From Clostridia bacterium (GTDB lineage: Bacteria > Bacillota > Clostridia > UBA1381), in assembly GCA_900770405.1 (NCBI GenBank), contig CAAGKL010000230.1, forward strand, positions 1 to 14,741: a stretch of DNA of 14,741 nt, in the 5' to 3' direction. This document shows positions 7,169 through 12,730 of this stretch, piece by piece (within the stretch, counting starts at the first letter, position 1; each line of letters begins with the position of its first letter). The notes under the pieces are model-generated. The model did no database searches and was not told where the DNA came from. It worked only from the letters and a program-made list of their open reading frames with translations. Made by a program: the position numbers and the translations under genes.

Positions 7169-7187
7169 AAAAAACTGTCCTTATTTT
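7169..7187 (-). promoter_or_regulatory. Candidate operator of the rhamnose regulator (rhaB copy)
   Basis: Minus strand AAAATAAGGACAGTTTTTT. It matches the site upstream of the regulator gene (8243-8261) at 17 of 19 positions and in the same orientation. Its distance to the -10 box is within one base of that at the other site, as expected for a site bound by an AraC-type activator. Confidence 0.65.
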
Positions 7188-7195
7188 CCAAGGTG

Positions 7196-8179
7196 CTAAA
7201 TTTTGATCTGGTCGCCGGCGCGGTGCGTGCGGCGGTATTTGAGCGGGGTGGTTTTGTAGAGCGCCTTGAACCGGCGGAAAAAATACCCCGTCCCCTCGTA
7301 GCCCACGCTGTCGGCGATGTCCCCGACGGAAAGGTCGGTGTCCGCCAGAAGCAGCATACTCTGTGCAAAGCGCTTGCGCGCGAGCAGCTCCTTGAAGGTG
7401 CAGCCGGTTTTTTTGCGGATAAGCTTCGACAGCGAGGATACCGACTGGTGCAGCTCGGCGGCGATTTTCGTGAGCGACGCGTCCTTGTAGCTGCGGTTTA
7501 TGTAGGAAAGCACAGACTGCACGACGATTTCGTCATAGTCGGACGTTGAGCCGTCGGCGAGCGTGTCTGCGCGCTCCATCAGCTGCAAAAAGACCAGCCC
7601 CATCGTGTATTTGTCGGTAATTTCCGAGCCGGGACGGTCGGTCATCAGCGACAGAATCATATTTTCGATTAAATTTTCGACCACCGCGTCGCCCTTCAGG
7701 CGAAAGAGCAGGTAGTGCGGCGAAAGGCTGTCGCGCCGGAGTGATTCTGCTACGAACCTCGCTAAAATTCCCTCCCCGCCGAGCATCGACAGCGGAATGT
7801 CGAAAAATTCCGGCAGCGCGATGAAGTTTACCGCGATGTCGCCCGCGCCCGCACAGCGGGTGCGATGGCGCACGCTCTGATTCATCAGAAGAATGTCGCC
7901 CTTTTCCATAACAAGCATTTTGCCGCCGATTTGGTGAGTGATGCTGCCCTCGATAACGTACATAATTTCCGCGAAATTGTGGCTGTGCTCGGGAAAGTCG
8001 ATAAACCGCGCGTGGGGTCTTGCGGCGCAGAGCCTGCCCTCACGCAGGAACATATCGCGGTCGACCGTGCCGAGCCCCGCCCCTGAGTAAATATCGGGCA
8101 AAATCTCGCTCCTGCCCGCCAGATATTGCCGCTCCTCGGCAGACGGCGCGCGCAGCTTTTCCAAAAGCTCCTCCCTCAT
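7196..8179 (-). CDS. AraC-family transcriptional regulator of rhamnose genes
   Basis: A 327-residue activator-type regulator. The N-terminal sugar-binding cupin shows EHSHNFAEIMYVIEG (64-78) and the GDILLMNQSVRH strand (94-105). The last 100 residues are the AraC DNA-binding domain, with helix-turn-helix 1 at about 234-255 (SLTKIAAELHQSVSSLSKLI) and helix 2 at about 283-304 (LSVGDIADSVGYEGTGYFFRRF). I start at the ATG at 8179 because GAGG lies eight bases before it; a GTG at 8188 and an ATG at 8185 are in frame but overlap that binding site. Its place upstream of and co-oriented with rhaB, and the operator shared by both promoters, imply that it activates rhaBA in response to rhamnose and controls itself. 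The ligand is inferred from context only. Confidence 0.93.
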   Translation of the reverse strand: MREELLEKLRAPSAEERQYLAGRSEILPDIYSGAGLGTVDRDMFLREGRLCAARPHARFIDFPEHSHNFAEIMYVIEGSITHQIGGKMLVMEKGDILLMNQSVRHRTRCAGAGDIAVNFIALPEFFDIPLSMLGGEGILARFVAESLRRDSLSPHYLLFRLKGDAVVENLIENMILSLMTDRPGSEITDKYTMGLVFLQLMERADTLADGSTSDYDEIVVQSVLSYINRSYKDASLTKIAAELHQSVSSLSKLIRKKTGCTFKELLARKRFAQSMLLLADTDLSVGDIADSVGYEGTGYFFRRFKALYKTTPLKYRRTHRAGDQIKI

Positions 8180-8197
8180 CGGCATCACCTCAATCTA

Positions 8198-8226
8198 AGT
8201 ATAACATAAATTTCCGACTTTGAAAA
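8198..8226 (-). promoter_or_regulatory. Promoter of the AraC-type regulator gene
   Basis: Minus strand TTTTCA (8221-8226), a 17-base spacer, and TATACT (8198-8203), just ahead of the GAGG ribosome binding site. The weak -35 fits dependence on an activator bound at 8243-8261. Confidence 0.7.
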
Positions 8227-8240
8227 GGTGTTATTTTCAA
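8220..8240. promoter_or_regulatory. Palindrome over the regulator -35 box
   Basis: TTGAAAA (8220-8226), seven bases, and TTTTCAA (8234-8240) form a perfect inverted repeat that covers the -35 box and stops two bases short of the candidate activator site. It has no counterpart at the rhaB promoter, so it could be a site for a separate repressor. It does not fit the catabolite-control (cre) consensus. Confidence 0.45.
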
Positions 8241-8242
8241 CA

Positions 8243-8261
8243 AAAAAAGTGTCTTTATTTT
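8243..8261 (-). promoter_or_regulatory. Candidate operator of the rhamnose regulator (own gene copy)
   Basis: Minus strand AAAATAAAGACACTTTTTT, differing at two positions from the site before rhaB. It lies 16 bases upstream of the -35 box, against 15 at rhaB. Confidence 0.65.
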
Positions 8262-8340
8262 GCCGATTGCAAGTTTTTTCGAAGAGGAAATTCGCCGACG
8301 GGGCAATTCCGCTTTTTTTGAGCGACAGCTCTGTGCACGC

Positions 8341-8392
8341 AAAAAGAGAGCTGCGACAATAATGATGCCATTTTGCCGCAGCTCTGCTTTTT
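8341..8392. terminator. Bidirectional terminator hairpin
   Basis: AAAAAG (8341-8346) pairs with CTTTTT (8387-8392), and GAGCTGCG (8348-8355) with CGCAGCTC (8377-8384), around a 21-base loop. On the minus strand it follows the DUF1540 gene and precedes the regulator promoter, isolating the two units. Confidence 0.65.
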
Positions 8393-8617
8393 GGGGGATA
8401 AAAATATTTTGTGACGGGCAAACTGAGCCCGACGGCATACGTTCCGGAATCCTTTTCGGAAAACAGTGTCACCCGGGATTCTGCTTGTCCGCGGCAACCG
8501 GCAAAACAAATACAAATTGAATAAAAGCAAATTTTTAATAAATAAAAATATTTTTATTCACTTTGTTTTGCGCACTTGCCTCCGGGTTTTTATCCCGTGC
8601 ATCGGTCGGCGGGATAA
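8393..8617. other. Intergenic spacer, no gene seen
   Basis: About 225 bases without a supported gene. It contains an 18-base perfect A/T palindrome (8541-8558, AATAAAAAT then ATTTTTATT). It also has TATCCCG/CGGGATA arms (8590-8596 and 8610-8616) around a 13-base loop just past the DUF1540 stop, and TTCCG/CGGAA arms near 8441-8460. The arms at 8590-8616 are followed by A's rather than T's on the minus strand, so they are not a standard terminator there. Confidence 0.5.
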
Positions 8618-8788
8618 TCAGCCCAGCTCGAAGGACTTGCAGTCCGTGCACTGATCCATTGTCGGATTCGACTCGTGTGTGCCTATCGTGACACAGCTAA
8701 GCGAGCAGTAATCCTGCTGCTTGCAGTGGTGCTTGCACTCGTTTACGGTGCATTTAATACATTCGTTCGGTGTGTTACTACAGCTCAT
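8618..8788 (-). CDS. DUF1540 cysteine-rich small protein
   Basis: A 56-residue protein with nine cysteines in the pattern of DUF1540: CIKCTVNECKHHC at 10-22, then YC (28) and SC (32), V.IGTHESNPTMDQC (33-47) and C50. These small Firmicutes proteins are thought to bind metal through their cysteines; the function is not established. The ATG at 8788 has AAGGAGG about eight bases upstream, while another ATG five bases further up stops after one codon. The ribosome binding site lies inside an 11-bp inverted repeat (8791-8801/8824-8834). The reading frame was checked codon by codon from 8788 to the TGA at 8618. Confidence 0.9.
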   Translation of the reverse strand: MSCSNTPNECIKCTVNECKHHCKQQDYCSLSCVTIGTHESNPTMDQCTDCKSFELG

Positions 8789-8790
8789 TT

Positions 8791-8834
8791 CATTCCCCTC
8801 CTTCCGCTTAGTATTATGCTCGCGGAGGGGAATG
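8791..8834 (-). promoter_or_regulatory. Inverted repeat enclosing the DUF1540 ribosome binding site
   Basis: CATTCCCCTCC (8791-8801) and GGAGGGGAATG (8824-8834) are perfect inverted repeats of 11 bp around 22 bases. In a minus-strand transcript from further upstream, the second arm is the ribosome binding site itself, so the fold would hide it. The spacer holds CATAAT (8813-8818), a possible -10 box; if that is used, the repeat would act as a DNA operator instead. Confidence 0.6.
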
Positions 8835-8856
8835 ATTATTCAAAATTTTAAAAAAT

Positions 8857-8879
8857 TTATAAACGTTTCCTGTTTATAA
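8857..8879 (-). terminator. Weak A/T-rich terminator of the glucosyltransferase operon
   Basis: TTATAAAC (8857-8864) and GTTTATAA (8872-8879) form an 8-bp stem overlapping the adenosyltransferase stop codon. On the minus strand it is followed within three bases by six T's. The stem is poor in G-C, so termination may be leaky into the DUF1540 gene. Confidence 0.45.
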
Positions 8880-9353
8880 TGCGCCTTTTTCCGCCGCCCG
8901 CGCAAGTGCGAAAATCGCGTCCGAGCTGCGGTTTAAGACGCACAGAATTTCCGGGCGGATTTCGCACGCCACCGATACAGCGCACCGCTCGGCGCGCCGC
9001 GCGACGGTCCGCGCGAGGTTAAGCCGCGTCGCCGCCTCGGAGGTAAAGGTCAGAAATTCCGACAGTGCGCCGCCGCCCGCGCGGTCGCACATTTGCTCGA
9101 GCTCATAGGGCAGTGCGTCGGCATCGATTTTGCCGCCGCCGGCGAGCTCACACATAACCGCGAAGCAAATTCGCTCGAGCCGCCGCGTATCGCGCAAAAT
9201 CGCGCCTTCAAGCGCTGCGCACGCCCACAAAAGCGCCGCCGAAAGCTCGTCGACCGTGCCGATAAGCTCGATGAGCGGCGAATTTTTGGCAAGCCGCGCC
9301 CCGCCTGCCGAGGTCATTCCGCCGTCGCCGGTGCGGGTGTATAGCTTATCCAT
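8874..9353 (-). CDS. PduO-type cob(I)alamin adenosyltransferase
   Basis: Transfers the adenosyl group of ATP to cob(I)alamin to make adenosylcobalamin in the cytoplasm. Residues 5-23 (YTRTGDGGMTSAGGARLAK) are the ATP-binding start motif, GTVDEL is at 32-37, NLARTVARRAER at 112-123, and the C-terminal signature LNRSSDAIFALAR at 140-152. The length (159) is slightly short for the family. The usual Pro-Gly-Gly ahead of the conserved helix is replaced by FTFTSE (102-106 region), and the His normally in LHLAR is Asn, so substrate handling could differ. The ATG at 9353 lies three bases after the stop of the glucosyltransferase gene, so translation is probably coupled. No other B12 gene is in the window. 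Confidence 0.85.
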   Translation of the reverse strand: MDKLYTRTGDGGMTSAGGARLAKNSPLIELIGTVDELSAALLWACAALEGAILRDTRRLERICFAVMCELAGGGKIDADALPYELEQMCDRAGGGALSEFLTFTSEAATRLNLARTVARRAERCAVSVACEIRPEILCVLNRSSDAIFALARAAEKGAL

Positions 9354-9356
9354 AGC

Positions 9357-10505
9357 CTATCTGAGCCCCTTTTCGCGCAAAAATTCATCGCCGTCGCGCC
9401 CGTTTAAAAGCGCCTCGACGAAATCGCACAGATTTGCCGTGGAGTTCGGCTTGCCGAGCCGTCGCACCGACAGCTTTAAAAGCCGCAACCGCCAGGAATG
9501 GCTGAACAGCTCGAAAAGCGCCTCGTCAACGCCGAAGGTCTCGGTCGCGGCGATTGCGGCGCCGTTGTTGACGAGAAATTCCATATTGCGGTCCTCCTGA
9601 CCGGGAATCGGGTTCATAATCACCGCGGGCAGCCCCTTTGCGAGCAGCTCGCTGGTGGTGAGTCCGCCGGGCTTTGTGATGATGCAGTCGGCGGCGTCCA
9701 TCAGCACGTCAACGTTGTCGACAAAGCCGTAGGTAATAATTTTACGGTGCCAGGTACGCCGGTCGATTTCCTTTTTCATCTTGTCGTTCCTGCCGCAGAC
9801 GCAGAGCACCTGGAAATCCATATCGAGCGCATCGATTGCCTCGAGCTGCTTTTCGAGATTGCCGAAGCCCATCGACCCCATCATCATCAGAATTGTGCGG
9901 CGGTTGTCGATTTTGAGCATCCCGCGCGCGACGATTTTGTCGATGCGGCGGTGGAATTTCGGGTTAATCGGTATGCCGGTGGGGAGAATTTTCTCCTTGG
10001 GTATGCCCTTTTTGCGCATCTGGTTGTCGAGCAGCGCGTCGGCGGTGACGTAGTAGTCGATGTTGGTGCTTTCCCAGAAGGGGTGCACCGTGAAGTCGGT
10101 CACAATGCCGATTGTGGGGCAGCTGATGTGCCCGCGCTGCTTTAAGTACGTCATAACCATACACGCGTAGCTGTGCGTGCCGATGATTAAATCGGGCGCG
10201 TAGTTGTCGATAAATTCGCGCAGTTTGTGCGACACAAGCTTTGACAGGATTGCAATGAGCGAGGAGGGCTTGTATTCCTCGGTGCGCCTGTCGAGCAGCG
10301 AATACGCCCTGCCGTAGACCTCGGGCAGGTTTTTCGTGGAAAAAAGATAGCCCTTGTCGATGGATTCCCCGAGCGCGGGGGCAATGTAGTCGAAGGTGTC
10401 GAGCATATGGCTCTCGATTCTCCGCTCGGCAAGACAGTCCATAACCGCCTGCGCCGTCGAATGATGACCGTAGCCCGCTTTGACGGAAATCAGTAATACT
10501 CGCAT
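9357..10505 (-). CDS. UgtP/MGDG-synthase-like glycosyltransferase (GT28)
   Basis: A GT-B fold transferase that likely adds sugar from a UDP-sugar to diacylglycerol, giving membrane glycolipids or a lipoteichoic acid anchor, at the inner face of the membrane. Its 382 residues equal the length of B. subtilis UgtP. The N-terminal MGDG-synthase domain shows GYGHHSTA (11-18) and TDFTVHPFW (136-144). The C-terminal donor domain has GSMGFGNLE (210-218), KPGGLTTSE (278-286) and PIPGQEDRN (299-307). No membrane segment is seen. The ATG at 10505 has only a weak GAG-type binding site about ten bases upstream. It is divergent from the gene at 10698 and followed after three bases by the adenosyltransferase. 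Whether the sugar is glucose or galactose cannot be read from the sequence. Confidence 0.9.
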   Translation of the reverse strand: MRVLLISVKAGYGHHSTAQAVMDCLAERRIESHMLDTFDYIAPALGESIDKGYLFSTKNLPEVYGRAYSLLDRRTEEYKPSSLIAILSKLVSHKLREFIDNYAPDLIIGTHSYACMVMTYLKQRGHISCPTIGIVTDFTVHPFWESTNIDYYVTADALLDNQMRKKGIPKEKILPTGIPINPKFHRRIDKIVARGMLKIDNRRTILMMMGSMGFGNLEKQLEAIDALDMDFQVLCVCGRNDKMKKEIDRRTWHRKIITYGFVDNVDVLMDAADCIITKPGGLTTSELLAKGLPAVIMNPIPGQEDRNMEFLVNNGAAIAATETFGVDEALFELFSHSWRLRLLKLSVRRLGKPNSTANLCDFVEALLNGRDGDEFLREKGLR

Positions 10506-10576
10506 AAATTTGCACCACTCTCTCGTAATATTTTAACGAAAATGAACATTTTTCGCGATAAAATAAAAATTTACCC

Positions 10577-10605
10577 TTGAAAAATGTCGCAACTTGGTAT
10601 ATAAT
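10577..10605 (+). promoter_or_regulatory. Promoter of the amidotransferase-like/ECF/hpt operon
   Basis: TTGAAA (10577-10582), a 17-base spacer, and TATAAT (10600-10605). It predicts a leader of about 85 A/T-rich bases before the AGGAG ribosome binding site at 10683. I see no purine or other known riboswitch in it. The minus-strand promoter for the glucosyltransferase must lie in the same 190-base gap but is not clear. Confidence 0.8.
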
Positions 10606-10697
10606 AGTTTTTATTGAATTTCGGTATATGGGATATATTAATATTATAACATATTTTCCGGCAATTTCAAGAGGAAAAATAAAAGGAGCCGACCGTT

Positions 10698-11243
10698 ATG
10701 ATACTTTTTGTCGGTGAGAGGGAGCTTTTCGACTTTATAAATGAGATTTGCCCCGAGGTGACCTACGAGGTGGGCGTTGAGCAGGCGGAGGCGGTGATAA
10801 TCGCCGATGCGAGCGAGCAGGCAGCCGTCGCGGCGAAAACCGCGATGCTGATAAATCTGCCGGTGCTCGGGATTTTAGACGGCTGCCGCGTGCTGGCGAA
10901 TGCCGTCGGGGTGCCGCTTTCCGACAGCGACAGCGTTGCCGAGGGCAAGCAGGAGATTTGCGTGCTTGACAGCGAAAACCCAATTTTCCGCGGTATGCAG
11001 AGCGTCATAAAAATCTGCCGCGGCAGACCCGATGCGGTGCAGCTCTCGGCGTTGCCCGAGGGAGTGCAGAGCGCCGCGCGCGGCGAGGACGGCGAGGTTC
11101 TCGCTTTTCGGTCGGAGCGGGGCGCGGGATTTTATGCGGTAAATTTTTACATAAATTCCGATCTGACCCCCGAGGGCAGGAAAATTATTGAGAATTTTAC
11201 AAAGCTAAAAGGAGTGACAAAGGTTGAAAAACAGTACACGTGA
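10698..11243 (+). CDS. Degenerate class I glutamine amidotransferase-like protein
   Basis: A 181-residue protein with the layout of a class I glutamine amidotransferase domain, closest in feel to that of GMP synthase. PVLGILDGCRVLANAVGV (55-72) lines up with the family's PVLGICLG nucleophile elbow. NPIFRGM (94-100) and LPEGVQSAARGEDGEVLAF (119-137) match the GMP-synthase-type middle. FYAVNFYINSDLTPEGRKIIENF (145-167) matches the end motif normally reading GVQFHPE...TP.G..IL.NF. All three catalytic positions are changed: Cys to Leu60, His to Tyr151, Glu to Asn153. It is therefore very unlikely to hydrolyse glutamine, and a regulatory or binding role is inferred. AGGAG lies nine bases before the ATG. 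It heads an operon, overlapping the next gene by 20 bases. Confidence 0.75.
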   Translation: MILFVGERELFDFINEICPEVTYEVGVEQAEAVIIADASEQAAVAAKTAMLINLPVLGILDGCRVLANAVGVPLSDSDSVAEGKQEICVLDSENPIFRGMQSVIKICRGRPDAVQLSALPEGVQSAARGEDGEVLAFRSERGAGFYAVNFYINSDLTPEGRKIIENFTKLKGVTKVEKQYT

Positions 11244-11757
11244 GCTCGTTCTGGCGGCGGTTTTGACCGCGCTTTCGATAGTGATAACATACTCGCCGGT
11301 GAAACTCAATCTCGGATTTTTCACGCTGACGCTCGGTGCGCACGTACCGACGATGCTGGCAATGTTCATCAGCCCGCACGTCGCGGTGATGACGGTAATC
11401 GGCAGCTGCATCGGCTTTTTCACGGCAATTCCGGCGCCGAATAATCTGCTTGTGATGATCCGCGCGGCGCTGCACCTGATTTTTGTATTTGTCGGAATGA
11501 AGATGCTCTCAAAGAATATGAACATTTTTCTTGTGATAGTCGTGACCTCGCTTCTGCACTCGATTGCGGAGGGCGTGGCGGTGTATCTGCTCACGCCGGT
11601 GATAATCGAGAACAGCACTACCGCGGCGCTGGTTGCGGGAGAGATTGCGCTTGGCGGCACTTTTGTGCACCACTATATAGACTCGGCGATTACCGCACCG
11701 ATACTGCTCGCGCTCTCGCGGGCGGGGCTTGTGAAAAAACCTTATTTTGTTAAATAA
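11224..11757 (+). CDS. ECF transporter S component-like membrane protein
   Basis: A 177-residue, strongly hydrophobic protein with five or six membrane segments (about 8-24, 34-52, 53-70, 75-95, 100-125, 143-168). The layout is that of the substrate-binding S subunits of ECF vitamin transporters, which borrow a shared energising module made elsewhere. The segment LGFFTLTLGAHVPTMLAMFISPHVAVMTVIGSCIG (30-64), followed by the conserved IRAALH helix, recalls the niacin-type (NiaX) S components. Its place beside hpt would also allow a purine-related substrate, so I leave the substrate open. The start is TTG at 11224, set by AAAAGGAG nine bases upstream and by the absence of any nearby in-frame ATG. 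It overlaps the preceding gene and lies 31 bases before hpt. Confidence 0.65.
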   Translation: MKNSTRELVLAAVLTALSIVITYSPVKLNLGFFTLTLGAHVPTMLAMFISPHVAVMTVIGSCIGFFTAIPAPNNLLVMIRAALHLIFVFVGMKMLSKNMNIFLVIVVTSLLHSIAEGVAVYLLTPVIIENSTTAALVAGEIALGGTFVHHYIDSAITAPILLALSRAGLVKKPYFVK

Positions 11758-11788
11758 AAACGCTGTAAATTCAGAAAGGGGATTGCAA

Positions 11789-12325
11789 ATGAACAAGGAC
11801 ATTAAGCGCGTCCTGCTCGATAAGGAGGAAATCGCCGCCGCCGTGAAAAAGGTTGCCGGCGAGGTGAACGCGCAGTTCGTTGACGAGCCGGTTCTGGCGA
11901 TTATCATTTTGAAGGGAAGTATGTTTTTCGCTGCCGACCTTTTAAGGGAGCTCAAAATGCCTGTCACGGTCGACTTTATGAAAGTGTCAAGCTACGGAAA
12001 GGGCTCGGCTTCGAGTGGCATGATCAACCTGTCGCTTGATACGGAAATTGATCTTACCGGGCTCAATGTACTTATCATAGAGGATATAATCGATAGCGGA
12101 AATACGCTTGCAAAGGTGCGTATGCTGTTGGCGCAGCGCGGCGCGAAGTGCGTGAAAATCTGCACGCTGCTTGATAAGCCCGACCGCCGCGAGGTGGAGA
12201 TAGATGCGGACTTTACCGGCAGTGTTATCCCCAATGAATTTGTTGTCGGCTACGGCTTGGATTTTGCGGAAAAATACCGAAATCTCCCTTACATAGGCGT
12301 GCTCGATGAGGCTGTATACAGTTAA
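11789..12325 (+). CDS. hpt: Hypoxanthine phosphoribosyltransferase
   Basis: Purine-salvage enzyme that joins hypoxanthine (often guanine too) to PRPP, giving IMP or GMP, in the cytoplasm. The 178 residues carry the LKG loop (41-43), the SSYG flexible-loop start (67-70), the PRPP-binding motif VLIIEDIIDSGNTL (94-107) with its two acidic residues, and KPDRR (130-134), all intact and at normal spacing. I choose the ATG at 11789, preceded by AAAGGGG about eight bases upstream; an in-frame ATG at 11747 lies inside the previous gene and has no family similarity. It is the last gene of the operon, followed at once by a strong terminator. Confidence 0.95.
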   Translation: MNKDIKRVLLDKEEIAAAVKKVAGEVNAQFVDEPVLAIIILKGSMFFAADLLRELKMPVTVDFMKVSSYGKGSASSGMINLSLDTEIDLTGLNVLIIEDIIDSGNTLAKVRMLLAQRGAKCVKICTLLDKPDRREVEIDADFTGSVIPNEFVVGYGLDFAEKYRNLPYIGVLDEAVYS

Positions 12326-12327
12326 TA

Positions 12328-12365
12328 AAAAATCCGTCCCGCTGATGTAGGCGGGGCGGATTTTT
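12328..12365. terminator. Strong bidirectional terminator after hpt
   Basis: AAAAATCCGTCCCGC (12328-12342) and GCGGGGCGGATTTTT (12351-12365) form a 15-bp stem with one G-T pair and an eight-base loop. A and T runs on the two sides make it work on both strands, so it also serves the convergent small gene at 12392-12529. Confidence 0.9.
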
Positions 12366-12391
12366 CTGTTTTCGGGAGGATTTGCCGCATA

Positions 12392-12529
12392 TCAGCAGCA
12401 CGAATTTCTATCGTTCTTCTTCTGCTGCTTTTCGCTGCGGTTCTGGTTTTGGTTTTGGTTCTGCTGCTTGTTCAGGTTTTCATTGTTGCCCGGGCAGCTC
12501 TTGTTTTCATTACGGTTTTGGTTCTTCAT
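12392..12529 (-). CDS. Small Asn/Gln-rich protein (45 aa)
   Basis: A 45-residue, very hydrophilic protein. It starts MKNQNRNENKSCPG, has a central QNQNQNQN tract (about 23-30), a KQQKKN stretch, and ends in a Cys-Cys pair; a third Cys is at residue 12. AGGTG lies about six bases before the ATG at 12529, and the shared terminator follows the TGA. The frame was checked codon by codon. No family is recognised; small Asn/Gln-rich proteins of this kind occur in sporulating Clostridia, so a spore-associated role is possible but unproven. The tract is encoded by a CAAAAC-type hexamer repeat that could change length by slippage. The opposite strand is also open here but has no ribosome binding site. 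Confidence 0.6.
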   Translation of the reverse strand: MKNQNRNENKSCPGNNENLNKQQNQNQNQNRSEKQQKKNDRNSCC

Positions 12530-12550
12530 AATCACACCTGCCAATCTGTC

Positions 12551-12589
12551 TCCCGCAAAAATCCGCCCGCCCGGCGGACGCTTGCGGGA
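12551..12589 (-). promoter_or_regulatory. Terminator-like hairpin in the leader of the Asn/Gln-rich gene
   Basis: An outer stem TCCCGCAA (12551-12558)/TTGCGGGA (12582-12589) encloses an inner stem TCCGCC (12562-12567)/GGCGGA (12573-12578). On the minus strand the inner stem is followed directly by five T's (12557-12561), the form of an intrinsic terminator, yet the outer stem uses part of that T run. It lies about 30 bases before the gene, so it could attenuate it. Confidence 0.5.
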
Positions 12590-12607
12590 ACTGCGTCTGC
12601 GGGGCGT

Positions 12608-12627
12608 TCGGAGCCGATTTGCTCCGA
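12608..12627. other. Hairpin upstream of the leader terminator
   Basis: TCGGAGC (12608-12614) and GCTCCGA (12621-12627) form a perfect 7-bp stem with a six-base loop. In the minus-strand leader it precedes the terminator-like hairpin at 12551-12589 by about 20 bases. Confidence 0.45.
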
Positions 12628-12671
12628 CGGTATTATTCTTTTCCGAATTTGCGAAAATATGCGTTTTGCAC

Positions 12672-12700
12672 TTGAAAAATGATTGAAATAATGATATAAT
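12672..12700 (+). promoter_or_regulatory. recJ promoter
   Basis: TTGAAA (12672-12677), a 17-base spacer, and TATAAT (12695-12700). It has the same hexamers and spacing as the promoter at 10577. Transcription would start near 12707, some 24 bases before recJ. Confidence 0.85.
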
Positions 12701-12730
12701 AATAAATAAAATGTTAAATTGGTGACTTGT

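Noticed and set aside
8185..8472. A 95-codon minus-strand frame upstream of the regulator gene
   Set aside because: It crosses the terminator hairpin, both candidate operators and the promoter of the regulator gene, has no ribosome binding site and shows no recognisable similarity.
10606..10697. Purine or other riboswitch in the leader of the hpt operon
   Set aside because: The leader is A/T-rich with only weak inverted repeats and lacks the conserved core bases of the purine riboswitch; no other class is matched.
12449..12682. A + strand frame starting with a Val/Leu-rich stretch
   Set aside because: It is the complement of the Asn/Gln-rich gene, has no ribosome binding site and runs on through the hairpin region; the minus-strand gene explains the sequence better.
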